A stretch of DNA of 64,000 bases, from the NCBI GenBank assembly GCA_002163005.1, contig MAAF01000083.1, forward strand, positions 1 through 64,000, given 5' to 3'. Origin of the DNA: Colwellia psychrerythraea (GTDB taxonomy: Bacteria; Pseudomonadota; Gammaproteobacteria; Enterobacterales; Alteromonadaceae). Position 1 is the first letter of the stretch. Each line of letters begins with the position of its first letter. Positions 8,644-16,962 of the stretch are shown piece by piece. Made by a program: the position numbers and the translations under genes. The notes beneath the pieces are model-generated. The model made no database searches. It was not told the origin of the DNA and was given only the letters and a program-made list of their open reading frames with translations.

Positions 8644-9816
8644 TTACAGTAGTGCCTTTATTCCTTGAGTTAATCCTTCAACCGTTAAAGGATACATTTT
8701 ATTAGCAACAATGCTTTTCATTATATCGATGGAGCTATAATAAGACCACTGCCTTTCCTCTTGTGGGTTTAACCAAATACTCTTATCAAAATGATTCAAT
8801 AACCTTTTCATCCAAACACTGCCTGGCTCTTCATTCCAATGTTCGACACTACCACCAGGGTAGGTAATTTCATAAGGTCCCATAGTCGCGTCCCCAATAA
8901 AAATCACTTTATAGTCACTACCATAGGTATGAATGATTTTGTGTATATCAACGGGTTCGCTAGTTCGACGGTTATTGTCTCGCCATACATACTCATAAAC
9001 ACAATTATGAAAATAAAAAAATTCTAAATGCTTAAATTCAGTATGCACCGCTGAAAACAATTGTTCGCATACCTTGATATGATCATCCATTGAGCCACCA
9101 ACATCAAAAAACATCAGTAATTTAATGGCATTGTGTCGCTCAGGTTTCATCTTAATATCAAGGTAGCCCGCATTACGAGCGGTAGCCGATATAGTATCAT
9201 CAAGTGCCAATACATCACTGGCACCAGTACGCGCAAATTTTCGAAGCTTGCGCAAGGCAACTTTGATGTTTCGCGTGCCAATTTCAACGTTATCATCTAA
9301 ATTTCGATATTGACGCTTGTCCCATACTTTTACAGCTTGGCGGTGACGAGAGTTTTCTTGACCTACTCTAACCCCTTCAGGGTTGTAACCATTTGCACCA
9401 AAGGGCGATGTGCCACCAGTGCCAATCCACTTATTACCCCCTTCATGACGTTTTTCCTGCTCTTTCAACCGTTCGGCCAAAGTTTCCATTAATTTGTCTA
9501 AACCACCCATGGCTGAAATCTTTGCTTTTTCTTCATCAGATAGCATTTTTTCAAAATGTTTCTTTAACCAATCTTCAGGTATTGCCGACAAATCAAGTTC
9601 AATGGTTGATACGCCTTTAAAATAATCAGCAAAAGCGCGATCAAATTTATCAAAATAACTTTCGTCTTTTACCAAAACCGCGCGGCTAACGACATAAAAA
9701 TCATCAATATTAGCAAAAACTACGTGCTGCTCTAATACGCGAATTAAGTCTAATAATTCACGTATGGTACAAGGCACCTTGTAGTCTCGTAATTTGCAAA
9801 AAAAATCAATTAACAT
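8644..9816 (-). CDS. VWA-domain (CoxE-like) protein
   Basis: This is a 390-aa cytoplasmic protein. The N-terminal half is helical (LIDFFCKLRDYKVPCTIREL). A central RKLRKFARTGASDVLALDDT region is typical of the CoxE/VWA group. The C-terminal von Willebrand A domain starts near residue 230 with LLMFFDVGGSMDDH, where D-V-G-G-S is the MIDAS motif (usual D-x-S-x-S, with Gly replacing the first Ser). The MoxR-type ATPase gene lies 27 nt upstream on the same strand, and such pairs act together as AAA/VWA chaperones that insert metals or remodel protein complexes. The client is unknown. Confidence 0.85.
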   Translation of the reverse strand: MLIDFFCKLRDYKVPCTIRELLDLIRVLEQHVVFANIDDFYVVSRAVLVKDESYFDKFDRAFADYFKGVSTIELDLSAIPEDWLKKHFEKMLSDEEKAKISAMGGLDKLMETLAERLKEQEKRHEGGNKWIGTGGTSPFGANGYNPEGVRVGQENSRHRQAVKVWDKRQYRNLDDNVEIGTRNIKVALRKLRKFARTGASDVLALDDTISATARNAGYLDIKMKPERHNAIKLLMFFDVGGSMDDHIKVCEQLFSAVHTEFKHLEFFYFHNCVYEYVWRDNNRRTSEPVDIHKIIHTYGSDYKVIFIGDATMGPYEITYPGGSVEHWNEEPGSVWMKRLLNHFDKSIWLNPQEERQWSYYSSIDIMKSIVANKMYPLTVEGLTQGIKALL

Positions 9817-9843
9817 ATGCTTTTTGACCTCTGGTGATTTTAT

Positions 9844-10689
9844 TTATCGATGAGAACGATGCATAAAAGCGAGCTTTTCAAACAAATGAACATCTTGCTC
9901 GTTTTTCAATAAAGCGCCATGTAAAGGCGGGATCACTTTTTTGGTGCGAGTTTCTTGTAAAACGCCAATATCGATATCTTCAGCTAAAAGTAACTTTAAC
10001 CAATCAATCAATTCAGAAGTTGAAGGCTTCTTTTTAAGACCCGGTATTTCGCGAAGATCAAAGAATAGTGCTAACGCTTCATCAAGCAGTTTTTGTTTGA
10101 TGTTAGGAAAATGCACATCAACAATCGCTTTCATTTCCTCTGCTTCAGGAAAACTAATGTAATGAAAGAAACAACGACGCAAAAAGGCATCAGGTAACTC
10201 CTTCTCATTATTTGAGGTAATAATAATTATAGGCCTTTGTTTAGCAACAATTTTTTCTTGAGTTTCATAAACAAAAAATTCCATTTTATCGAGCTCTAAT
10301 AACAGATCATTAGGGAACTCAATATCGGCCTTATCAATTTCATCAATTAATAAAACCGGTCTTTGATCAGCCGTAAAAGCATGCCACAGTTTTCCTTTTA
10401 CTATGTAATTACTAATATCATGCACTTTTTCATCGCCTAGCTGACTATCTCTAAGACGTGATACCGCATCATATTCATATAAGCCTTGTTGGGCTTTAGT
10501 GGTTGATTTGATATGCCAAGGAATTAACTCAGTCCCTAAACTCAACGCTAGCTCTTCGGCAAGCATAGTTTTTCCTGTCCCTGGCTCACCTTTAATTAGC
10601 AAAGGTCGTTCCAGCGTAATTGCCGCATTGACAGCAAGTTGCAGTGCTTTAGAGGCAATATAGTTACCCGTGCCATTAAATGATTTCAT
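9844..10689 (-). CDS. MoxR-type AAA ATPase
   Basis: This 281-aa AAA+ ATPase has Walker A GEPGTGKTMLAEEL near residue 36, Walker B LLIDEIDKAD near residue 113, and sensor ITSNNEKELPDAFLRRC. It is of the MoxR/CoxD type that works with a VWA partner, here encoded directly downstream in the same operon. GGGAAA precedes the ATG. The pair likely forms a hexameric ring with the VWA protein as substrate adaptor. Confidence 0.88.
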   Translation of the reverse strand: MKSFNGTGNYIASKALQLAVNAAITLERPLLIKGEPGTGKTMLAEELALSLGTELIPWHIKSTTKAQQGLYEYDAVSRLRDSQLGDEKVHDISNYIVKGKLWHAFTADQRPVLLIDEIDKADIEFPNDLLLELDKMEFFVYETQEKIVAKQRPIIIITSNNEKELPDAFLRRCFFHYISFPEAEEMKAIVDVHFPNIKQKLLDEALALFFDLREIPGLKKKPSTSELIDWLKLLLAEDIDIGVLQETRTKKVIPPLHGALLKNEQDVHLFEKLAFMHRSHR

Positions 10690-11051
10690 GTTTTTCCCAC
10701 TTATTGTTTACAAATTAAACTAAGATATTGATTAGATATGCCATTTTATTTAACTAAATAGAAAAATGGCACTTAATATCTTCATATGAGGCTAACTTTA
10801 ACCTGTTAGTAAAAATTTTCCACAGGATTTCAAAAATAGTTGAAATAACTAAGAAATATATACCGATAATACGATTACTAACAAACAGAAAAATAAACTA
10901 ACAATAATTAGATAGACTAGATCAAGAAATCTGTAACTAGTGGTTATATTTATAGTTTAAGCTATATACAATCGAGATAGATTAGAACTTGCTTAGGATG
11001 AGCAGTGTTCAATAAATGGAATTATTTATTGTTATAGTAGGAACGCTCAAT
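10690..11051. other. divergent intergenic region
   Basis: This 362-bp AT-rich gap separates the minus-strand MoxR gene from the plus-strand chemoreceptor and must carry both promoters. No convincing operator, RNA or small gene was seen in it. Confidence 0.4.
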
Positions 11052-12659
11052 ATGTTAAAAAACCTGTCACTAGCTAAAAAAATTCACCTAGCACTAACCT
11101 TAATTGGCGCTATTTTTTTAAGTACCACTATTTTCTTTTTTCATCATGATGAAAAAGAACTGGCAGAGCACTTTGTTGAACGAAATCTTGAAAGCCTTGC
11201 ACTTAATTATTTTGACTCTGTCAATACCATGATGCTCACAGGCACTATAGCTAATCGACAACTTATTCAAAATAAAATTCTCAGCCAAGACGATATCGTA
11301 GAAGCAAGAATTTTACGTACTCAAGCGGTTAATAAGGTTTTTGGTGAGGGCTTCTCTGATCAGAGTGCGAAAAGTGCATTTGAACGGGAAGGTCTAGCGG
11401 GTAAAAGAGCCTTTAAAAAATTCGAACTTGATGGAAAACGTATGATGAGCTTTATTATACCTGTCAAAGCGAGTTCAGATTATCGCGGCACCAACTGCTT
11501 AACTTGCCATCAAGTGAGTGAAAATGAAATATTAGGCGCAGTAAAACTTACCTATGACTTATCAACAGTAGATAAAGAAATCACCAGCTCTATTACCCAA
11601 GCTGCTATTTTGCAATTGGTCATTACCTTAATTTGTTTTACCTTGTTAAGCCTTACCCTGAAAAAACTAATTTTCTTCCGATTAAAACGCCTAAGCAACT
11701 CTATTACAACGGCTGCTGAAGAGCTCGATTTAAATAAAGAAATTAAAGTTCATTATCAAGATGAGCTTGGTGCAGTGAGCAGAGCGTTAAATGAGATGAT
11801 GAATAAGTTTAGAGTAAGCTTTATGTCAATAGCCCAAGCAAGTGAGCAGTTGACTGAATCAGCGAAAGAAGTTGATAAAATATCTTCGCTAACACTCGAC
11901 GCAGTTTTAGAGCAAAAAAAGGGTACCGACTCTGTCGCTGCTGCAATTAATGAGTTAGATGCTTCTGCGAATGAAGTCCAACATAATACGCAAAGTGCAG
12001 CCGATAAATCAGTTTCAGCTAATGAAAGGACCTCACAAGGATTAATTCTTGTTGAACAAGCTAGGCTTGGCATTAATGATCTCAGAGATAAAGTTGTTGA
12101 AAATACCGCTATGATCACCGACTTAAGTAATAAAACCAATGAAGTGGGCAGTGTGTTAGAAGTTATTACCGCCATTGCTGAACAAACAAATTTATTGGCG
12201 TTAAATGCTGCCATAGAAGCGGCAAGAGCCGGCGAACAAGGTAGAGGTTTTGCTGTGGTCGCCGATGAAGTTCGTTCATTAGCAACACGTACTCGTGAAT
12301 CAATTGAGCAAATACACACAACAATGAGCCGATTACAAGTCGGAGCAAAAGGTGCTGTTGATTCAATGAATGTGGTTAGTCAACAAGCCAGTGATAAAGC
12401 TGAAGATGTTGCCAATGTTGCTAATTTATTGACAAGTATCAGTGCTGAAATTCAGGAATTAGACGAACTAAATTGTCAAATTTCAGATGCTGCGACACAG
12501 CAGAATTTGGCAGCCGATGAAATTAATATTAATGTCGTTAATATAAGTAATGTTGCTGAACAATCAAGTGATGATGCTATTCGTGGTAAAGAGATTAGCG
12601 AGCATTTATTATCACTTGCTTATGAATTAAATACCCAGTTAACAAAGTTTAAATTATAA
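11052..12659 (+). CDS. methyl-accepting chemotaxis protein with periplasmic CxxCH motif
   Basis: This is a 535-aa chemoreceptor. Transmembrane helix 1 spans about residues 8-28, then a periplasmic domain to about 180, helix 2 (LVITLICFTLLSLTL), a HAMP region, and the signalling hairpin with the conserved [20 protein letters not shown] tip. The periplasmic domain carries C149-L-T-C-H153, a covalent c-type haem motif, just before the fold that ends ILGAVKLTYDL. This suggests a haem-bearing redox or gas sensor like those described in Geobacter. The start at 11052 was chosen over 11016 because TAGGAA lies about 10 nt before it and the family starts with the basic MLKNLSLAKK. Confidence 0.9.
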   Translation: MLKNLSLAKKIHLALTLIGAIFLSTTIFFFHHDEKELAEHFVERNLESLALNYFDSVNTMMLTGTIANRQLIQNKILSQDDIVEARILRTQAVNKVFGEGFSDQSAKSAFEREGLAGKRAFKKFELDGKRMMSFIIPVKASSDYRGTNCLTCHQVSENEILGAVKLTYDLSTVDKEITSSITQAAILQLVITLICFTLLSLTLKKLIFFRLKRLSNSITTAAEELDLNKEIKVHYQDELGAVSRALNEMMNKFRVSFMSIAQASEQLTESAKEVDKISSLTLDAVLEQKKGTDSVAAAINELDASANEVQHNTQSAADKSVSANERTSQGLILVEQARLGINDLRDKVVENTAMITDLSNKTNEVGSVLEVITAIAEQTNLLALNAAIEAARAGEQGRGFAVVADEVRSLATRTRESIEQIHTTMSRLQVGAKGAVDSMNVVSQQASDKAEDVANVANLLTSISAEIQELDELNCQISDAATQQNLAADEININVVNISNVAEQSSDDAIRGKEISEHLLSLAYELNTQLTKFKL

Positions 12660-12802
12660 AGCTAACGAGAGTGGTACTGATATTGAGTAGCTACAGACGA
12701 TGAAAGTTCACCGCTTAGCTACACTATCGAGAATGCCCTTGAAAATGGGGTTTTGCCTTTAAGACATAGTTTTTTGTAGGGTGCTGAATTTATTGTTTAC
12801 AT

Positions 12803-13624
12803 CTAGCTAGGCTTTTCCGCTAAAATTTCGATCAAACTAATACGTTCATCATCAAGATTTAGACGCATATTATAAGCTTTGGTTTTAATATCATTGCCAA
12901 TTAACATATGCAAACCTAGTTCTGGCAAGGCCGACTCCCCCTGAGGTTCTTTCACTCGTGCGAAAGCCTTTTGTGCCAAATCTGACTTATCGTTCCAAAC
13001 TTCAATCTTAAAGCCAGTGGATGCGATAATATCTCGAAATGATTCTTTTGGTATCAGAAAACTCATCGAACTGTCTTGAGCCCACGGCACTGGAAAATAA
13101 ATAGCTTTATCTTCATGACCACACACCTCATATAAGACAGCTCGGGCACCAGGTTTGAGTACGCGGTACATTTCCTTTAACCACCCCAACTTATCTTCGA
13201 CATTCATGTTCATCTGGATTGACCAAGCGCCATCGAAGGTATTGTCAGCATAGGGCAACTCAAGGGCACTACCAACCTTGAACTTAACACGGTCCTGCAT
13301 CTTGAGTAACTGTGTCAACCTTTCTGCTGCATCAATGTATTCATCACTTAAATCTATACCGGTAACATGACAACCGGTTTCATGTGACAAACGACGTGTT
13401 GAACCGCCAACGCCACAGCCCACATCAAGGATGTGCATATCAGGTGTAAAATTGGCGAGTTCAATCAGTTCTTTAGTGGCAATATCACCACGGATGTGAA
13501 ATTCATCAACCGGTTGAAGGTCATTAGGAGTGACATTAGATAAATCTATACCTAGATTATTGAGACCTGCAATTATTTTATTATACAAATTGTTCGGAGA
13601 GTAATAACTGTGAATATGCTTCAT
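12803..13624 (-). CDS. SAM-dependent methyltransferase, class I
   Basis: This 273-aa soluble enzyme has motif I ILDVGCGVGG at residues 65-74, the acidic ribose loop TGIDLS, and the post-motif WSIQMNMNVEDK region, in a layout like the UbiE and sarcosine/dimethylglycine methyltransferase groups. The methyl acceptor cannot be told from sequence alone. It is transcribed away from the outer-membrane gene at 13863, with an inverted repeat (13722) between the two. Confidence 0.82.
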   Translation of the reverse strand: MKHIHSYYSPNNLYNKIIAGLNNLGIDLSNVTPNDLQPVDEFHIRGDIATKELIELANFTPDMHILDVGCGVGGSTRRLSHETGCHVTGIDLSDEYIDAAERLTQLLKMQDRVKFKVGSALELPYADNTFDGAWSIQMNMNVEDKLGWLKEMYRVLKPGARAVLYEVCGHEDKAIYFPVPWAQDSSMSFLIPKESFRDIIASTGFKIEVWNDKSDLAQKAFARVKEPQGESALPELGLHMLIGNDIKTKAYNMRLNLDDERISLIEILAEKPS

Positions 13625-13721
13625 ATAGATAATCTTGACTCAAAGATAAGGTGAAATAGCTGTCTACAAACTATACATGAAAATGTCAGGTAGTTAAAAA
13701 AATTATAAACTTATCCAAGTC

Positions 13722-13745
13722 TGTTATTGAGGTATATCAATAACA
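13722..13745. promoter_or_regulatory. FNR-like inverted repeat in divergent promoter
   Basis: TGTTATTGA (13722..13730) and TCAATAACA (13737..13745) form a 9-bp inverted repeat. The inner TTGAGGTATATCAA (13727..13740) matches 9 of 10 fixed positions of the FNR consensus TTGATnnnnATCAA. It lies 98 bp before the methyltransferase start and 118 bp before the outer-membrane protein start, so it could regulate either. Confidence 0.5.
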
Positions 13746-13862
13746 TGGAAAATTTAGTCCATGCCAACGTCGAGGGTATAAATTATTATTTTCGTGGTGA
13801 ATTCCCTTTTTATTAATTATACTGAATAAATAATAAACTGACTTTATGAAACAGCTAATTAG

Positions 13863-14891
13863 ATGTTAATTAAACAAAAAATTCACTTTAAAACACTAGT
13901 TTTCTTAATATCATCTCTATTAAGTCATCATTCAATCGCTAATAATAAAACTCATTTTGAAGAGCTCTTTTCCACCTCTGTCGTGCTAACAGATTCAGAA
14001 ACAATCACATTAGGGATTGGCAACTTTGATCCCGACAAGTTATTAAAACCTCACGAAAAGAACTTTTCTGAAAGCGATTCTATCAAGCTGAGGAATGAGT
14101 TAACCGTATACAGCATTCCCTATACTTGGCGCTTGACTGACGAAAAGTCTGAAGATAAAACTAAAGATAAGGTTACTAAAGAAAAGTCCAACTACTTTTA
14201 TCTAGATGAATTAACCGCATCACTTTCTTACCTCAAACAAGAAAATAAAAATGACTTACTATCTAACTCGTCCATTACTGATGATAATAAAGATGAAGTT
14301 TACTCAGCCTATCTAGCCTATAGTCGACATAGGCAATTGACTGAAAATTGGAATTTAAGAGTGAGGTTTGGTTCATATTTAATGCACCATAAAAATAAAT
14401 ACCGTTATAACAGCGAGGAGTCAAAGCAATATCAAGCTCAATTAGACGGCATTTTTTTAAATCTATCAGCGAATGCTTTCATTATTGAGCCTAATGTAAA
14501 GCTAAGCTATAGCCAACAAAAGGATTGGGGCAAGTGGGAATTTAACAACGATTTAAACGTATTCTCTGGCGTCACATTTAAGGGAGCCAAGTCTAGTCAA
14601 GAAGCAAAGCCGACAGGCTGGCGTTTTAATAATGGCTTTAAATTTCACTTTAACGTTAATCAATCGAAATTCCATGCTGAATCTATTTATGTAAAGATTC
14701 AGCGTTCTGATATTGGTGGCGATATGGTTAGTAGCTTGGGTACGGATCATTTCTATGAGTTAGGGGTAGGTTTATTACTCGACACCCGTAAGTTCACTAA
14801 ACTAGCTGATAATATCGGCATAGGCATTAATATCCATAAAGGCAGCGCGCTTTCTGGCGGTAGTATCGTCTTTTACTTTAATGAGCTTTAA
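13863..14891 (+). CDS. outer-membrane barrel protein (solitary autotransporter beta-domain type)
   Basis: This is a 342-aa exported protein with an N-terminal signal sequence (KTLVFLISSLLSHHSIAN). After residue about 100 it is rich in amphipathic strands with aromatic girdles (EVYSAYLAYSRHRQLTENWN, FYELGVGLLLDTR), ending GGSIVFYFNEL. The pattern fits the solitary outer-membrane autotransporter barrel family (Omp_AT), which lacks a passenger domain. A lysine-rich insert lies near residues 94-112. The family assignment is from memory and moderate. The function is unknown. It stands alone. Confidence 0.65.
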   Translation: MLIKQKIHFKTLVFLISSLLSHHSIANNKTHFEELFSTSVVLTDSETITLGIGNFDPDKLLKPHEKNFSESDSIKLRNELTVYSIPYTWRLTDEKSEDKTKDKVTKEKSNYFYLDELTASLSYLKQENKNDLLSNSSITDDNKDEVYSAYLAYSRHRQLTENWNLRVRFGSYLMHHKNKYRYNSEESKQYQAQLDGIFLNLSANAFIIEPNVKLSYSQQKDWGKWEFNNDLNVFSGVTFKGAKSSQEAKPTGWRFNNGFKFHFNVNQSKFHAESIYVKIQRSDIGGDMVSSLGTDHFYELGVGLLLDTRKFTKLADNIGIGINIHKGSALSGGSIVFYFNEL

Positions 14892-15376
14892 AATCATTAT
14901 TCAATTTCACCAACAGTTCATGATAATTAATAGGGCCAAAAGGTCACTTTATTGAAATATGTCTTTTATTAGTACTGCTTCCCCCTAATACCCCTAGGTC
15001 TTTTGCGCCTCGAACAATGAAAGAGTGCTTGAGCAATTTCAATTCAAGGCGCTGTGATGAAATAATGGTTATTCCCTTATAAATCACAGCAACGATGAAG
15101 TGATGTTGCTCAAGCGCTTCTTCGATGGGTTTTAAATGACTTTATACGGCGTCAAATAATCAAAGCATAGAATAACTATGCTTAAATTATCTTCCTTGCC
15201 TAAAGTGATTTTAATTCCCACTGAAACCCTGCACTTTGAATGGTCACGGGTATAACACGCATCTTTATCGGTAAATAGTGTGTGAATCACACCTTTTTAA
15301 GGGATAATGCGCCATTGCACACTCAAAATTTTATTACATCCACTCTATTGAAGTGGTTCGAATAAACAGAGATATT
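14892..15376. other. intergenic gap containing a dispersed repeat
   Basis: There is no coding frame in this 485-bp gap. It contains a MITE-like element at 14987..15255 and then the promoter region of the ABC transporter operon. Confidence 0.5.
14987..15255. repeat. MITE-like element with TATACCC ends, copy A
   Basis: The right end reads GGGTATA and the left end AATACCC (degenerate). Internally it contains GAGTGCTTGAGCAATTTCAA, ATGGTTATTCCCTTA, TTGCTCAAGCGCTTCTT and CTTGCCTAAAG. These occur in the same order in copy B at 57627..57886. No coding capacity. It is a short non-autonomous mobile or REP-like element. Confidence 0.6.
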
Positions 15377-16243
15377 ATGACAACACTGACCAAACTACTC
15401 GCACTATGTGTGTTAACGCTAAGCCTCTTTGTCACTAGCAGCGCGATCTCGGCCACATTTACTTTTACCGCCATTCCCGATGCAGATGAGTCTCAGCTGA
15501 GAACCCGCTTCGAGAAGGTTGCCCTTTATTTGGAAAAGAAACTGGGCGTTGAGGTAAAATATGTTCCGGTTAAATCCTACTCAGCCGCGGTAACCGCCTT
15601 TAGAAATAACCAAGTGCAGCTAGCCTGGTTTGGTGGTTTATCTGGGGTGCAAGCCAGACGATTAGTTCCCGGCTCGCAAGCAATTGCACAAGGTTATGAA
15701 GATCAGTTTTTCAAAAGCTACTTTATTGCTCACTACAGCACTGGCTTAGAGATGAGCGATAGTTTTCCTGATATCACCGAGAAAACCTTCACCTTTGGTT
15801 CAAAAGGCTCCACCTCAGGTAGATTAATGCCGCAATATTATATAGAGCAATATTTAAAGCAAAAGCCACAACATGCATTTAAACGTGTTGGTTTTTCTGG
15901 TGACCATAACCGCACTATTGTTCAAGTTCAATCAGGGACTTACCAAGTTGGCGCTGTGAACTATAAAGTGTGGGAAAGTGCCCTAGCCGCAGGTAAAATC
16001 GACACTAATAAAGTGAAGGTGATTTGGAAAAGTCCTACCTACCCTGATTACCAATGGACAATACATTCAGATGTTGAAGCCAATTTTGGTCCAGGCTTTG
16101 CTGATAAAGTTAAAGCTGCACTGCTCAATATGGATAGCCCAGAGCTGTTAAACAGTTTTCCACGTTCCTCCTTTGTCAACGCTGAAAATAAAGATTTTCA
16201 GCCAGTGGAAGATGTGGCTAAACAGATAGGACTTATCGATTAA
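15377..16243 (+). CDS. phnD: PhnD-family ABC transporter substrate-binding protein
   Basis: This is a 288-aa periplasmic binding protein. The signal peptide (LLALCVLTLSLFVTSSAISA) is followed by the type II fold of the phosphate/phosphite/phosphonate group. The motifs AWFGGLSGVQARRLVPGS, FGSKGSTSGRLMP and GFSGDHNRTIVQVQSG are those of a subgroup that databases call putative selenate-binding proteins, so phosphonate is not certain. The start at 15377 (MTTLTK) is preferred over an upstream GTG because it gives a standard signal peptide. Its stop overlaps the ATPase start (TAATG). Confidence 0.85.
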   Translation: MTTLTKLLALCVLTLSLFVTSSAISATFTFTAIPDADESQLRTRFEKVALYLEKKLGVEVKYVPVKSYSAAVTAFRNNQVQLAWFGGLSGVQARRLVPGSQAIAQGYEDQFFKSYFIAHYSTGLEMSDSFPDITEKTFTFGSKGSTSGRLMPQYYIEQYLKQKPQHAFKRVGFSGDHNRTIVQVQSGTYQVGAVNYKVWESALAAGKIDTNKVKVIWKSPTYPDYQWTIHSDVEANFGPGFADKVKAALLNMDSPELLNSFPRSSFVNAENKDFQPVEDVAKQIGLID

Positions 16244-16953
16244 TGATCATCATTGACAACCTAAATCTTCATTATGATAAAACTGCCGGCTATAATACCT
16301 GTAAGAAAACCGGTAAAAAAGAGACGTCTACTCAGGTGATTTTTGATCTGAGCCTGACCATCAATGAAGGTGAAAAAGTTGCTATTATCGGTCCCTCTGG
16401 TGCAGGTAAATCTAGCCTGCTACACCATATTTATCAACAGTTACAAACCAGTGCGGCCCTGTGCTCACAGCGACAAGGCTTGGTTGATAATTTAAGCATC
16501 TATCACAATATATTTATGGGTGCATTAGCTCGCCATCACTGGTTATTTAACTTAGTTAATTTAATTAGGCCTTTCAAACAAGATTTACACGATATTGCAG
16601 CACTGTGTCAGCAGTTGGAGTTAGACCAACCACTGGCAAAAAAAGTGGACCAACTCTCTGGTGGGCAAAGGCAACGAGTGGTGTTAGCAAGAGCCCTATA
16701 TCAACAACAAGATACCTTTATCGGTGATGAGCCCTTTTCAGCGCTTGATCCCTTAATGAAATCAAGACTACTCGACACCGTATTAGCGCGGCATAAAAGT
16801 GTCATCATGGTGGTTCATGACAGAGAGTTAGCAATTACCGCTTTTGACCGCGTTATCGCATTAGATAAAGGCCGTTTGGTACTCGATAGCCAACAGCAGA
16901 GTATTGATCAACAACAGATCACCGCGCTATATCAAACTAACGCTGTCGCGTAG
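16243..16953 (+). CDS. phnC: PhnC-type ABC transporter ATPase
   Basis: This 236-aa ATPase has Walker A G50-PSGAGKS57, the Q-loop near SQRQGLVDNLS, signature LSGGQRQRVVLARAL, Walker B FIGDEPFSALDP and H-loop VVHDRE. It powers the importer made of the adjacent binding protein and permease. Translation is coupled to the upstream gene by a one-base overlap. The N-terminal TAGYNTCKKTGKKETST segment is a small insertion compared with most PhnC proteins. Confidence 0.88.
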   Translation: MIIIDNLNLHYDKTAGYNTCKKTGKKETSTQVIFDLSLTINEGEKVAIIGPSGAGKSSLLHHIYQQLQTSAALCSQRQGLVDNLSIYHNIFMGALARHHWLFNLVNLIRPFKQDLHDIAALCQQLELDQPLAKKVDQLSGGQRQRVVLARALYQQQDTFIGDEPFSALDPLMKSRLLDTVLARHKSVIMVVHDRELAITAFDRVIALDKGRLVLDSQQQSIDQQQITALYQTNAVA

Positions 16954-16962
16954 GCCTCTTTA

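Noticed and set aside
11756-12319. 187-codon minus-strand gene inside the chemoreceptor
   Set aside because: It is the mirror frame of the conserved signalling domain and has no independent features.
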